Shown piece by piece: positions 51,060 through 59,685 of a stretch of DNA of 64,000 nucleotides (position 1 is its first letter; the number at the start of each line of letters is the position of its first letter). A program made the position numbers and the translations under genes. The notes beneath the pieces are model-generated. The model did not search any database. It was given only the letters and a program-made list of their open reading frames with translations, and was not told where the DNA came from. This DNA is from Caballeronia sordidicola (GTDB taxonomy: Bacteria > Pseudomonadota > Gammaproteobacteria > Burkholderiales > Burkholderiaceae): contig NZ_JNFG01000020.1 of NCBI RefSeq assembly GCF_000729995.1, positions 62,001-126,000 on the forward strand, written 5' to 3'.

Positions 51060-52624
51060 CCGTGTTCCGACGAATGGACGCTGTCAGCAATCTTTGTGAT
51101 CGCCCATAGCGCAAACGACTGCTGAATGGGCTTTTTGTAAGCCCCTTCATGATCTACGCCGGAATAACCAAGGCATACTGCGGCTTTTGGTGTTGGGGCT
51201 TTCCCGGAGCGTATTGGCACAGTTCCATCCCCGTTTTCACCGGCGGCCTGCATCTTGAACATAGCTTTTATCAGTTTTCCGCCGGCGACTTGACTCAGTG
51301 TCTGATAACCATAACCTCGGTCTTTCAAGACCTCACCACTCGCGGGATCGTCAATTGCACTAGACGACCCGAACATTCTGGTCAGAATGGGTATATCGCG
51401 TTCCCATACGACATCGCCCCAGGTCGCGTGATCGACATCGTCGCCATAAAACGCATAAGTGTTTCTGTGGTATAGCCCCGTCCCGTCTTCGCCCGCGAGC
51501 CGTTTGTGGAATGTCATCACGCTCTCAGTTATCAATCTGGCGAACGCTGACCAGTCAGAATCTAAGTTCTTTTTCTCCACGTCGAGGGGGTTAATGAGAT
51601 TCTCGTCGCACAAACTCCACCATCGTCCCCTTGCCGCATAAATCTCGACGTATGGGTCGGCTTTCGGTAAAGTGAATACGTTTTCCCCGTCTCTGATCTT
51701 CAGCCAATCCATTCCATACTCTGGAGTCGGCAACAGCTGGAGAGGTCCGGGCGATTGTGCAAAAACAGCGGTCATTTGTGCAGCGTTCAAACCGAGCGCG
51801 ATGCCTGCGGGGAGCTCGGTTCCCGCCTTCACACGTTTATAGGCCGTTGCTGAACCGGTGGCTGGCATAACACCGTGCACAACCCCTGCAACTTGCGCGT
51901 TACCCCCGAGGCACTCAGAGTAGAAGCGAGAAACTAGCCCACCCATTGAGTGAGTTAACAAGATTACGGAGTCGCACTTGAACCCTTTAGATACGTAATA
52001 GCTTTTAAATTCTTCGATCTTTTGCTGCAGGCGTTGCGCGGAATCTGTATTCGATCCGAGCCAGTTGTAACCCACAGCGTGCAGTGGTAACTGGTATCGG
52101 TACGAGGACGCGACCTCTGTTAAGGTCAACGGCGGAACTCCCAACGGCTCGACGGCCGTCTCTTTCATTAATTCTGCTCTGTGGCCCGATTCCCATGCGC
52201 CTACGTCATTAAGAGCGGTTTGCAACGCTTTGAAGAAGGGCCCATAGCTCATAAATGCTACCTCGCCCCATCCTCGCCTCTTTAGCTCGTCATCGTTCAA
52301 ATTCATACCGCTTGGAAGCTTCCCATCGGTGTAAACATCCGTGGCTTGGGGATCAAGTAACGATTTCCGTCGTTCGGAACCTCTCCCAGCCCAATCCCAA
52401 ACAACCTTCAACTGGCTATCGACCATCCAGACAGGAGTCGGAGGTTCCGAGTTTGACCTCAAGTTTGTTCCCATGACTCCCGGGACGAAAATCACAGGGA
52501 TGTAGTGATCGGAAACCATGTGACAAACAGCAATGCTGCAGTCGCTCGGAGACGTCACGGACGAGTAATGAACCGACCCATCGTCGTCGATTTTCGCTTG
52601 TAGGGTTCGTTCTTTTGTGTACAT
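51053..52624 (-). CDS. T6SS lipase effector (Tle4-like alpha/beta hydrolase)
   Basis: A 523-residue hydrolase without a signal peptide, as expected for a toxin loaded onto the T6SS. The fold opens with IPVIFVPGVMGTNLR (oxyanion region), the nucleophile elbow is LLTHSMGGL (S226), and the other likely triad members are the aspartate in GDGTVP (465-470) and H492 in DHEGAY. The neighbouring Tli4 gene and the upstream vgrG support assignment to the Tle4-like group, phospholipases that damage the target cell's membrane. The gene follows vgrG by 59 bases and precedes the immunity gene with an overlap. Substrate preference is not visible. Confidence 0.85.
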   Translation of the reverse strand: MYTKERTLQAKIDDDGSVHYSSVTSPSDCSIAVCHMVSDHYIPVIFVPGVMGTNLRSNSEPPTPVWMVDSQLKVVWDWAGRGSERRKSLLDPQATDVYTDGKLPSGMNLNDDELKRRGWGEVAFMSYGPFFKALQTALNDVGAWESGHRAELMKETAVEPLGVPPLTLTEVASSYRYQLPLHAVGYNWLGSNTDSAQRLQQKIEEFKSYYVSKGFKCDSVILLTHSMGGLVSRFYSECLGGNAQVAGVVHGVMPATGSATAYKRVKAGTELPAGIALGLNAAQMTAVFAQSPGPLQLLPTPEYGMDWLKIRDGENVFTLPKADPYVEIYAARGRWWSLCDENLINPLDVEKKNLDSDWSAFARLITESVMTFHKRLAGEDGTGLYHRNTYAFYGDDVDHATWGDVVWERDIPILTRMFGSSSAIDDPASGEVLKDRGYGYQTLSQVAGGKLIKAMFKMQAAGENGDGTVPIRSGKAPTPKAAVCLGYSGVDHEGAYKKPIQQSFALWAITKIADSVHSSEHGC

Positions 52625-52683
52625 TGGCTTTGTATAGGCTTTAGATGACGTCGGATAGCTTGAGCGACGACTTACTGCAGTTC

Positions 52684-55152
52684 TTACTTCGGGTCTATGC
52701 GCAGTCGAACGCCTTCCACGAACACGCTTTTTTGCAAGCCCGTCATTCCCGCACTGTCAGTCACACCCTTAATCACGCTACCGTCTTCTCGAATAACCGA
52801 AAACGCGCGGTTAGCGACAGGCTCGTTGTCGACAGGCCATTTCAAGACAAACTGCTCGTCGAACTTCGCGTGCTTCCACGCGTTCATTGATTCGCCAAGC
52901 GAAGATGGCCCCTGCCGGCTAAACGAAGCAGACTTGACGGTTCGATCGCCGCGAGTGCCATCTTCGATGCCAGTGGATGACATGCGGAAGTAGGATCCGC
53001 CACACTTAAGCAGCAGTTCTTCTTTCGCCTCGATTGTCACCCGCCCGTTGACGCTGGTGATGGTCATATTTTGGTCAGCCAGCAATCGCATCTCATCGCT
53101 CTGCGCCTGTATCTCAACTTTTCCCTTTGCCGCGAATAGCTTCATGCCACGCCGTTGCGCATAGAGCGACACAGCTTCGCCGGCAGCCACCGTGAAGCGT
53201 TTTATTACTCCGATGTCTGCGTTCCCTCCGGCCGTAGCAATCAGGTTATCGGTTGCGCTGAGTTGCAGATGCTCGCCCGAGGCCAGTGCGATGCCAGCCG
53301 GCGCACTCACGAGAATCCCAGCCTTTTTGAGCTCTTTTAGCGTACCGTCGAGAAGCGTCTTCTGTTTCTCATAGTCGGCGGCAATGGCCTGTGCCGCATT
53401 GGCCGCTTCAGCGAGCGCTTGCATTTGCTGGAGTGCCTGGTCAAGCAGTACTTGCGCAGCGGTCATTTCGAGCTGTTTACCGCTCGCGGCAGGCTGATCG
53501 TCGGCGGATATAAACATGCCTTTACCAGCCCGAATCGCCCCATAGCCCGACGTACGCAGTTCATATCCGAAACCACGCTCTTTTCGGTTGTTATCGACCA
53601 GGTGTCCAAGACTTAACTGACTCTTGCCAGAATGCTCGGTCGACAGCTTTACGTGCTCTTGGCCCTTCCAGTCCTCCATGCGCAGCTTGTTATTGCTCTG
53701 CGTGCGAATGGCGTGGCGCGACATCCACCGATCCTGGTTGGTAATTAGGTCGGTCTGCAGACTCGTGTGATGGAACTGCGAAATGAAGAGTTTGTTTGGA
53801 TCCCCATCGCGGGCCATGATGACCGCTTCGGTACCGTCAAGCACGGGAAAGTGAAAGCCCGTCTGCAGCGCACCCGCAAAGGGCTTCGCAAGCCGCAACG
53901 GCACGCTTTCCCCGCCCGGATTCCACTCATCGAAATCGAGGTCGAGCCGAACTACGTAGTGACCGTATTTCGTGACGTAAGGATACGGGTATTTGTTCGG
54001 CGAGGTCACGCGCGCACTGAGCGCACCGCTGATCTTCGGCCACCTACGCTCGTCGATCTTAAGCCGGAATCTCCGGTCAGACGGAATCGCCTTATAAGAA
54101 TTGGTGTAAGCCATGCCCCGGCCGCCGGAGTGCGTCACCTCAATAATCACCTGGCCGCTGGGCGCATCGGGCAGCGCTTCATCGACGCGCAGAATGCGAC
54201 CCGGCCGCAGTTCGAGCACATTACTTTGACCGTGATATACCACCTGCCACGCGATCGCAGCCTCGTGCCGTAGCTGTGCTTCCCACTGCGCGCCGTCCTG
54301 ATTCAGATGATTCGTGCCGTAGACATAGCGCGTGCCGTAAGTCGTCGTATCGTTGATCGCGGCGTTCGCTTCGTCCTTGAAGCGCTCCCATGCGATCAAC
54401 GGGTTATAGTCCGCGACCACAACAGATTGCGGCACCACTTCCGCGTGCGTCTCAAGCGCGAACACCGCTTCAATCCCCGCCTCAAGCCCGGCGTTCTCGC
54501 GATACGGCACCTTCAATTCGGGCGTATAAATGTAGTGGTCGATATCGTCACCGAACACGATTAGGTCACCGTGCTTCCCCTGCTCGGTGTAGAAGTAAAT
54601 CCCTTCCTGTTCGCACAGGAGGTGAATATAGTCAAAGTCCGACATCTGGTACTGCAGCCGGAAGTCATGGACAGGATATTCACGGCGCAGCTTGAAGAGA
54701 AACTGATGATCCATGAATTTATTGCGCAGCAGAATCGATTCGATGATCTGCGGCGCGCTCTGGTGCTGAAACACGCGGCTTGCGTGCACGAGGCGCAAAC
54801 GCGCGATCTGCGGCTCAATGACGAAGGTGTAGTGGAACGAGTCCTTGGTCTTCTTGATCCTTTTTAAACCCACGAGCAGGCCGCGGTATATGCGCGGCTC
54901 AGAGGTGTCTTCGGCGGTGATCGTGAAGTGAGCATCGCGTCCGAGGAAGTCAGCGCGAGAGAGCTGCTCGGGGTGAGTCACTTCGACCGTGACCCTGTAG
55001 GGGGTGCACATGCCCTCGCTCACGTGGTAGGACACCACGGATAGGTCTTTGGCGTTCGCCGCGCTCGGAACGTCAACGTGATACGCCTGCCGGCCGGTTA
55101 CCAGCTTGGCGAGCGAGCGCCGCCCACCCGCTCCCTGATCAGTTTCTGCCAT
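52684..55152 (-). CDS. tssI: T6SS spike protein VgrG (TssI) with TTR-like C-terminal extension
   Basis: An 822-residue spike protein. Residues 1-500 form the gp27/gp5-like core (MCTPYRVTVEVTHPEQLS, then DFDYIHLLCEQEGIYFYTEQG, and PVLDGTEAVIMARDGDPNKLFI). Next come WMSRHAIRTQSNNKLRMEDW and the DUF2345 beta-helix (about 560-720). The final ~95 residues (FDEQFVLKWPVDNEPVANRAFSV and onward) resemble a transthyretin-like extension, a known docking site for Tle effectors. The lipase encoded directly downstream is therefore its likely cargo. It starts the minus arm, divergent from tssB. Confidence 0.92.
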   Translation of the reverse strand: MAETDQGAGGRRSLAKLVTGRQAYHVDVPSAANAKDLSVVSYHVSEGMCTPYRVTVEVTHPEQLSRADFLGRDAHFTITAEDTSEPRIYRGLLVGLKRIKKTKDSFHYTFVIEPQIARLRLVHASRVFQHQSAPQIIESILLRNKFMDHQFLFKLRREYPVHDFRLQYQMSDFDYIHLLCEQEGIYFYTEQGKHGDLIVFGDDIDHYIYTPELKVPYRENAGLEAGIEAVFALETHAEVVPQSVVVADYNPLIAWERFKDEANAAINDTTTYGTRYVYGTNHLNQDGAQWEAQLRHEAAIAWQVVYHGQSNVLELRPGRILRVDEALPDAPSGQVIIEVTHSGGRGMAYTNSYKAIPSDRRFRLKIDERRWPKISGALSARVTSPNKYPYPYVTKYGHYVVRLDLDFDEWNPGGESVPLRLAKPFAGALQTGFHFPVLDGTEAVIMARDGDPNKLFISQFHHTSLQTDLITNQDRWMSRHAIRTQSNNKLRMEDWKGQEHVKLSTEHSGKSQLSLGHLVDNNRKERGFGYELRTSGYGAIRAGKGMFISADDQPAASGKQLEMTAAQVLLDQALQQMQALAEAANAAQAIAADYEKQKTLLDGTLKELKKAGILVSAPAGIALASGEHLQLSATDNLIATAGGNADIGVIKRFTVAAGEAVSLYAQRRGMKLFAAKGKVEIQAQSDEMRLLADQNMTITSVNGRVTIEAKEELLLKCGGSYFRMSSTGIEDGTRGDRTVKSASFSRQGPSSLGESMNAWKHAKFDEQFVLKWPVDNEPVANRAFSVIREDGSVIKGVTDSAGMTGLQKSVFVEGVRLRIDPK

Positions 55153-55444
55153 CTTTTAAGACCCTCGATATGTCCCGCAAAGTCACCATCTGAGCCATTT
55201 TGACCAGCGTTCACCCATGCAAAATGCGAAACGTTCGCCTCGATTGGTTCGCCGAACAGCCAAACTCGTGGATGTTCGTTGAACTTGCGTAAAGAGGGAA
55301 GTGCTTTTGGTCACAAATGGTCGCAAACCGAAAATCGGATTTTTCTGAGTACGGTTTCGATGGAGTTTCAGATGGATCACGTGTTACCGTTTTTCGCGAG
55401 ATTGGTTGTACTGACCAAAAGAAGACCAAAAATGGAGAAGCAAA
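55153..55444. promoter_or_regulatory. Divergent promoter region between vgrG and tssB, with short tandem repeats
   Basis: The 292-base gap must drive both arms of the T6SS. A tandem pair TGGTCACAAA/TGGTCGCAAA occupies 55308-55327, and GACCAAAA is repeated at 55413-55420 and 55424-55431 (11-base period), on the opposite strand sense to the first pair (TTTTGGTC). These could be sites for one regulator. No sigma-54 -24/-12 element is seen. GGAGAAG provides the tssB ribosome-binding site. Confidence 0.4.
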
Positions 55445-55963
55445 ATGGCCGAAAGTTTTCAGAATGAAGTGCCTAAAGCACGCGTCAATATCAAGCTGGA
55501 CCTTCATACGGGCGGGGCATCGAAGAAGGTCGAACTGCCTCTGAAGTTGCTGGTGATGGGCGACTACAGCAACGGCCAAAACAACTTGGCGCTCGGTGAG
55601 CGAACAAAGGTTTCAGTCAATAAGAATAACTTCAATTCGGTTTTAGCAGACCTGAACCCGAAAGCCAAAATCTCGGTTGCAAACACGCTGGCCGACGACG
55701 GCAGCGAGCTTCCCGTCAATCTGGACTTCAAGTCGATGGACGACTTTCGCCCCGAGCAGGTCGCCGCTCGCGTACCCGAACTTCGAACGTTGATGTCGGC
55801 GCGTAATCTCTTGCGTGACCTCAAATCGAATCTGCTGGATAACGCCACGTTTCGTCGCGAACTCGAAAAAATCTTGTTAGACCCGTCTATGTCCGCCAGC
55901 TTGCGCACCCAGCTTCAAGGCATCGCCGAATCCGCACCGTCGGCAGACGCGTCAGTCCAATAA
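55445..55963 (+). CDS. tssB: T6SS contractile-sheath small subunit TssB
   Basis: A 172-residue sheath protein, VipA/ImpB family. It opens with VNIKLDLHTGGASKKVELPLKLLVMGDYS, and the conserved VNKNNFNSVLADLNPK and DFRPEQVAARVPELRTLMSARNLLRDLK follow, the helix that interlocks with TssC and is recognised by TssH in many systems. A good ribosome-binding site precedes it. It lies 24 bases before tssC and starts the plus arm. Confidence 0.95.
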   Translation: MAESFQNEVPKARVNIKLDLHTGGASKKVELPLKLLVMGDYSNGQNNLALGERTKVSVNKNNFNSVLADLNPKAKISVANTLADDGSELPVNLDFKSMDDFRPEQVAARVPELRTLMSARNLLRDLKSNLLDNATFRRELEKILLDPSMSASLRTQLQGIAESAPSADASVQ

Positions 55964-55987
55964 CCTGCTTTATCGAGAAGACACACC

Positions 55988-57553
55988 ATGGCTAAAAATG
56001 AATCCCGCATCCACGAGGGTGCGGTGGAAACGCTCGTCCTCGACAAACCCGCTGCCCCGGCTGCTATCGTCGAAGAAAACGTTTACACGAGCCTCTTTAA
56101 CAAGATCAATTTGAATACAGTTGCATCCGCGCGCTCGGTTGCGTCCTTTCACAATCCGGATTCGCTTTCGGAGTCGTCCGCTGATGAACGCGTGACGCAA
56201 GCGCTGCGCGTGTTCCTCGACATGATCGCCGAATCAGCCCAGCACGTTGACCGTCTGGACAAGAGCCTGATCGACCATCACATGGCGAGCATCGATCGCA
56301 AGATCAGCAAGCAACTCGACGCGATCATGCACAACGAGACATTCCAGCAGATCGAATCTGCCTGGCGTGGTCTCAAGTTCCTCGTGGACGGCACGGACTT
56401 CCGCAAGAACGTGAAGATCGAAGTGCTGGATGTATCGAAGGATGCGCTGCGTCAAGACTTCGAAGACACGCCCGAGATCATCCAAAGCGGCTTATATCTC
56501 CACACGTACATCCAGGAATACGACACGCCGGGCGGCGAGCCGATTGGCTCCGTGATCTCGAACTACGAGTTCGACCGCAGTCCGCAAGACATCGCGTTGC
56601 TTCGTAATATTTCGAAGGTCTCCGCTGCTGCTCACATGCCGTTTATCGGCTCTGTTGCGCCGAAGTTCTTCGGCAAGGAGTCGATGGAAGAAGTGGCGAG
56701 CATTCGCGACATCGGCAACTACTTCGACCGTGCCGAATACCTCAAGTGGAAGAGCTTCCGTGAATCCGACGACGCACGCTATATCGGTCTGACGCTGCCG
56801 CGTTTCCTCGTGCGTTTGCCCTACGGTCCAGACACCGTCCCCGTGCGCGCATTCAACTACACGGAAGCGGTCAAGGGACCGGACCACAACCGCTATCTCT
56901 GGGCCAACGCATCGTTCGCATTCGCGGCGAACATGGTAGAGAGCTTCATCAAAAATGGCTGGTGCGTGCAGATTCGAGGTCCGCAGGCGGGCGGTTTAGT
57001 TGCCGATTTGCCGATTCACATGTATGACCTCGGAACGGGCAATCAGGCGAAGATCCCGACCGAAGTGTTGATCCCGGAAACCCGCGAATTCGAGTTCGCC
57101 AATCTCGGTTTTATTCCCCTGTCGTATTACAAGAATCACGATCACGCGTGCTTCTTTTCGGCGCACTCGGCACAGAAGCCGGCGATCTACGATACGAAGG
57201 ATGCAACGGCTAACAGTCGCGTAAACGCGCGCCTGCCGTATATCTTCCTGCTCTCGCGCATCGCGCATTATTTGAAGCTGATCCAGCGCGAGAACATCGG
57301 CACGACCAAAGACCGGCGCGTGCTCGAGCTCGAACTGAATACCTGGATCAAGACGCTCGTCACCGAAATGACCGATCCGGGCGATTCGCTGCAAGCGTCG
57401 CATCCGCTGCGTGAAGCGAAGGTAACGGTCGAGGACATTGAAGACAACCCGGGTTTCTTCCGCGTGAAGCTCTTCATCGTGCCGCACTTCCAGATTGAAG
57501 GCATGGATCTGAATTTGTCGCTGGTCTCGCAGATGCCGAAGGCGAAAAGCTGA
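55988..57553 (+). CDS. tssC: T6SS contractile-sheath large subunit TssC
   Basis: A 521-residue VipB/ImpC-family sheath protein. Recognisable blocks are VDRLDKSLIDHHMASIDRKISKQLDAIMHNETFQQIESAWRGLKFLVDGTDF (given here only as a position, about 90-145), the phage-sheath-like FMGSVAPKFFG-type segment with IGSVAPKFFGKESMEE, and the C-terminal handshake region ending in FIVPHFQIEGMDLNLSLVS. With TssB it builds the contractile tube. A stable hairpin follows, before tssK. Confidence 0.95.
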   Translation: MAKNESRIHEGAVETLVLDKPAAPAAIVEENVYTSLFNKINLNTVASARSVASFHNPDSLSESSADERVTQALRVFLDMIAESAQHVDRLDKSLIDHHMASIDRKISKQLDAIMHNETFQQIESAWRGLKFLVDGTDFRKNVKIEVLDVSKDALRQDFEDTPEIIQSGLYLHTYIQEYDTPGGEPIGSVISNYEFDRSPQDIALLRNISKVSAAAHMPFIGSVAPKFFGKESMEEVASIRDIGNYFDRAEYLKWKSFRESDDARYIGLTLPRFLVRLPYGPDTVPVRAFNYTEAVKGPDHNRYLWANASFAFAANMVESFIKNGWCVQIRGPQAGGLVADLPIHMYDLGTGNQAKIPTEVLIPETREFEFANLGFIPLSYYKNHDHACFFSAHSAQKPAIYDTKDATANSRVNARLPYIFLLSRIAHYLKLIQRENIGTTKDRRVLELELNTWIKTLVTEMTDPGDSLQASHPLREAKVTVEDIEDNPGFFRVKLFIVPHFQIEGMDLNLSLVSQMPKAKS

Positions 57554-57608
57554 ATCGTTGAGCATTAGCTCACGGCTTGGACAGCAACACCATCAATAAA
57601 GTAAGTCA

Positions 57609-57634
57609 CGCTGCACGGTGCTTACCGTGCAGCG
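57609..57634 (+). terminator. Intercistronic hairpin between tssC and tssK
   Basis: CGCTGCACGGT and ACCGTGCAGCG form a perfect 11-base-pair stem closed by a GCTT tetraloop, 55 bases after the tssC stop and 25 bases before the tssK start. No T-run follows, so complete termination is unlikely. It could act as a partial terminator or an mRNA 3'-end stabiliser that keeps sheath subunits more abundant than baseplate proteins. Confidence 0.55.
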
Positions 57635-57659
57635 CCTCTCTGCGCGCACAAAAGAAAGA

Positions 57660-59006
57660 ATGAAAATAACCAGACCGCTGTGGGCCAAGGGTGTGTTCAT
57701 GACGCCCCAGCATTTCCAGCAACAGGCGATGTGGAATCAATTCGCCGATGAGCGCATTGCGAGAATGTTCAGCGCAGACCCGTGGGGCTTAAGTCGCGTC
57801 GTATTCGATCAGCAGGCGCTGGGCGTCAACCGGTTGCAAGTCAACGCGATTGATGTGCGTTTGCCGGACGGCACGTTTATCGATTCGGAGACGGCAGATC
57901 GCTTGCCGGTTCCGCGTCAGCTCAGCGATATATCGACGGCGGTCGATGGTGTCGTAGTGTCGATTGGATTACCGCTGATCGATGCGCAAGGCGGAAATTG
58001 CATCGAGGAAGGCGAGCGTCACGCGCGACCGCGCCGTTTCGTCCGCGAGTATCTGAACGTCGCCGATATCAACGGCGAAGGTCATGAAGAACTCAGCATC
58101 GAGCGGCACGCACTCGCATTGCTCTTTGACTTCGAAGCGCCGGATAGTTATGTCACGTGTCCAATTGGGCGTCTTCTGCGCAACACGCAAGGATTGTTTG
58201 AGTTCGATGCAGCGTTCGTGCCGCCGTGTTTGTTTCTGTCGGCGAACGATCGCTTGATGGAGCGCATGAAGCGTTTGTCTGAGATCCTCAGCGCGAAAAG
58301 TGCGAGTCTCGCTGTGCGCCGCCGCGAACGTTCGGATCAGATCGCCGACTACGCGGTGTCCGACGTGTCGCTCTTCTGGCTGCTACACAGCGTGAACAGT
58401 ACCTGGCCTGACCTCGCGAGACTGTGCGCCGCGCCGCAACAACACCCGGAGCGGCTCTATGGTGTGCTGGCGCGGTTAGCGGGCTCCCTACTGACCTTCT
58501 CGACCACTGAGACGCTGCAAGCCATTCCAGCCTACGATCACCGTGCGCCCGAACCAATGTTCGCGGAACTGGAATCGCTCATCCGCGTGTTGCTCGATAC
58601 CGTCATCCCGTCACGTGTCGTGCCAATTACGCTGGAACGGCCGAAACACACGATGTGGGCAGGCAAGATCAACGATGAACGTCTGACCGATGGCGCCGAC
58701 TATTATCTGTCCGTGCAGTCGTCGCTGCCCGCGCACGCGTTGCTCGAGCAATTGCCGCGATTGTGCAAGGCCGGTGCGCCCGACGAGGTCGAGCAGATCG
58801 TGAACTCGGCCATGCCCGGTATTCCGTTGCGCGTGATGTCGCGCTTACCGGCTGCCATTCCTGTTCGCATCGAAAGCCAGTATTTTGCGCTCGACAGTGC
58901 TCATCCGGCGTTCAAACGGATGATCGCGGCCCGCGCCTGCCAGTTCTATGTGCCGTCGTCCATTCCCGATGCCGTCCTTGAACTCTACGCGGTGCTGCCG
59001 ACATGA
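57660..59006 (+). CDS. tssK: T6SS baseplate-membrane connector TssK
   Basis: From the ATG at 57660 a 448-residue protein; the frame upstream of it runs through the hairpin and is not coding. It opens with RPLWAKGVFMTPQHFQQQAMWNQF, the conserved TssK N-terminal motif, followed by the shoulder domain and a C-terminal head beginning near LPAAIPVRIESQYFALD. TssK trimers connect the baseplate to TssL and TssM. Its stop overlaps the tssL start by 4 bases. Confidence 0.93.
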   Translation: MKITRPLWAKGVFMTPQHFQQQAMWNQFADERIARMFSADPWGLSRVVFDQQALGVNRLQVNAIDVRLPDGTFIDSETADRLPVPRQLSDISTAVDGVVVSIGLPLIDAQGGNCIEEGERHARPRRFVREYLNVADINGEGHEELSIERHALALLFDFEAPDSYVTCPIGRLLRNTQGLFEFDAAFVPPCLFLSANDRLMERMKRLSEILSAKSASLAVRRRERSDQIADYAVSDVSLFWLLHSVNSTWPDLARLCAAPQQHPERLYGVLARLAGSLLTFSTTETLQAIPAYDHRAPEPMFAELESLIRVLLDTVIPSRVVPITLERPKHTMWAGKINDERLTDGADYYLSVQSSLPAHALLEQLPRLCKAGAPDEVEQIVNSAMPGIPLRVMSRLPAAIPVRIESQYFALDSAHPAFKRMIAARACQFYVPSSIPDAVLELYAVLPT

Positions 59007-59674
59007 ACGACACCACCGCTTCACCCGCGAAATACACCGCATTGCTACCCAACGCGTTTCGCGATACCGCGTTTTCCGTCGCAAGCCTTGCCGATAACGC
59101 GACATCGCCCAGCTTTGTCTCGTTTCGGGCGCAATGCGTCGCGCAAGTCGATGCACTCGGGCGCGAACTCAGGGCGGCAGGTCATCTTCCAGATGTAGTG
59201 CGAGATGCCACTTACGCTCAATGCGCGCTGCTGGATGAGACGGCGCTTGCGCAACTGAAAGGGCCCGAGCGTGACGCATGGGAGCGCGAGCCGCTTCAAG
59301 TCGAGGCGTTCAAAAGCAACGACGCAGGCTACGAACTCATCGACAGGATTCAACAGCGGCTCGCGGAACCGAGACCCAAGCTCGCGCTGCTGCACATGTT
59401 TAAATCCGTGCTGGGCCTTGGCTTCAAGGGCAAATTCGCACTGAGCGGCGCTGATGCACGTCTTGAACTGATGCGCGCGCTGGATCAACGCATAGGTGAA
59501 TCGGCCGGTGTCGATACCTCCGGCACCGTGGTCCTCACGGAAAACTCAACGAGCCGTTGGAGCGCAAACCTGTCGCCGCTTGGCTGGGTGATCGGTGCCG
59601 TTGTCGTTGCTGGGCTCGTGTATCTGGCGCTTGGGCAATGGCTTACCGCGTCGATTGCGCGCATTCCGGTTTGA
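59003..59674 (+). CDS. tssL: T6SS inner-membrane protein TssL (DotU), short form
   Basis: A 223-residue protein with a cytoplasmic hook domain (residues 1-190; DATYAQCALLDETALAQL and FKSVLGLGFKGKFALSGADARLELMRALDQRI) and a single C-terminal anchor at about 193-213. It has no periplasmic domain. Long TssL proteins carry an OmpA-like peptidoglycan-binding end; here that function seems to reside in the following gene. It overlaps tssK by 4 bases and is followed 11 bases later by the OmpA-domain gene. Confidence 0.92.
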   Translation: MNDTTASPAKYTALLPNAFRDTAFSVASLADNATSPSFVSFRAQCVAQVDALGRELRAAGHLPDVVRDATYAQCALLDETALAQLKGPERDAWEREPLQVEAFKSNDAGYELIDRIQQRLAEPRPKLALLHMFKSVLGLGFKGKFALSGADARLELMRALDQRIGESAGVDTSGTVVLTENSTSRWSANLSPLGWVIGAVVVAGLVYLALGQWLTASIARIPV

Positions 59675-59685
59675 CGGGACATAGC

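Noticed and set aside
55153..55444. A sigma-54 promoter for the T6SS
   Set aside because: No GG-N10-GC element at a sensible -24/-12 spacing was found on either strand of the divergent gap.
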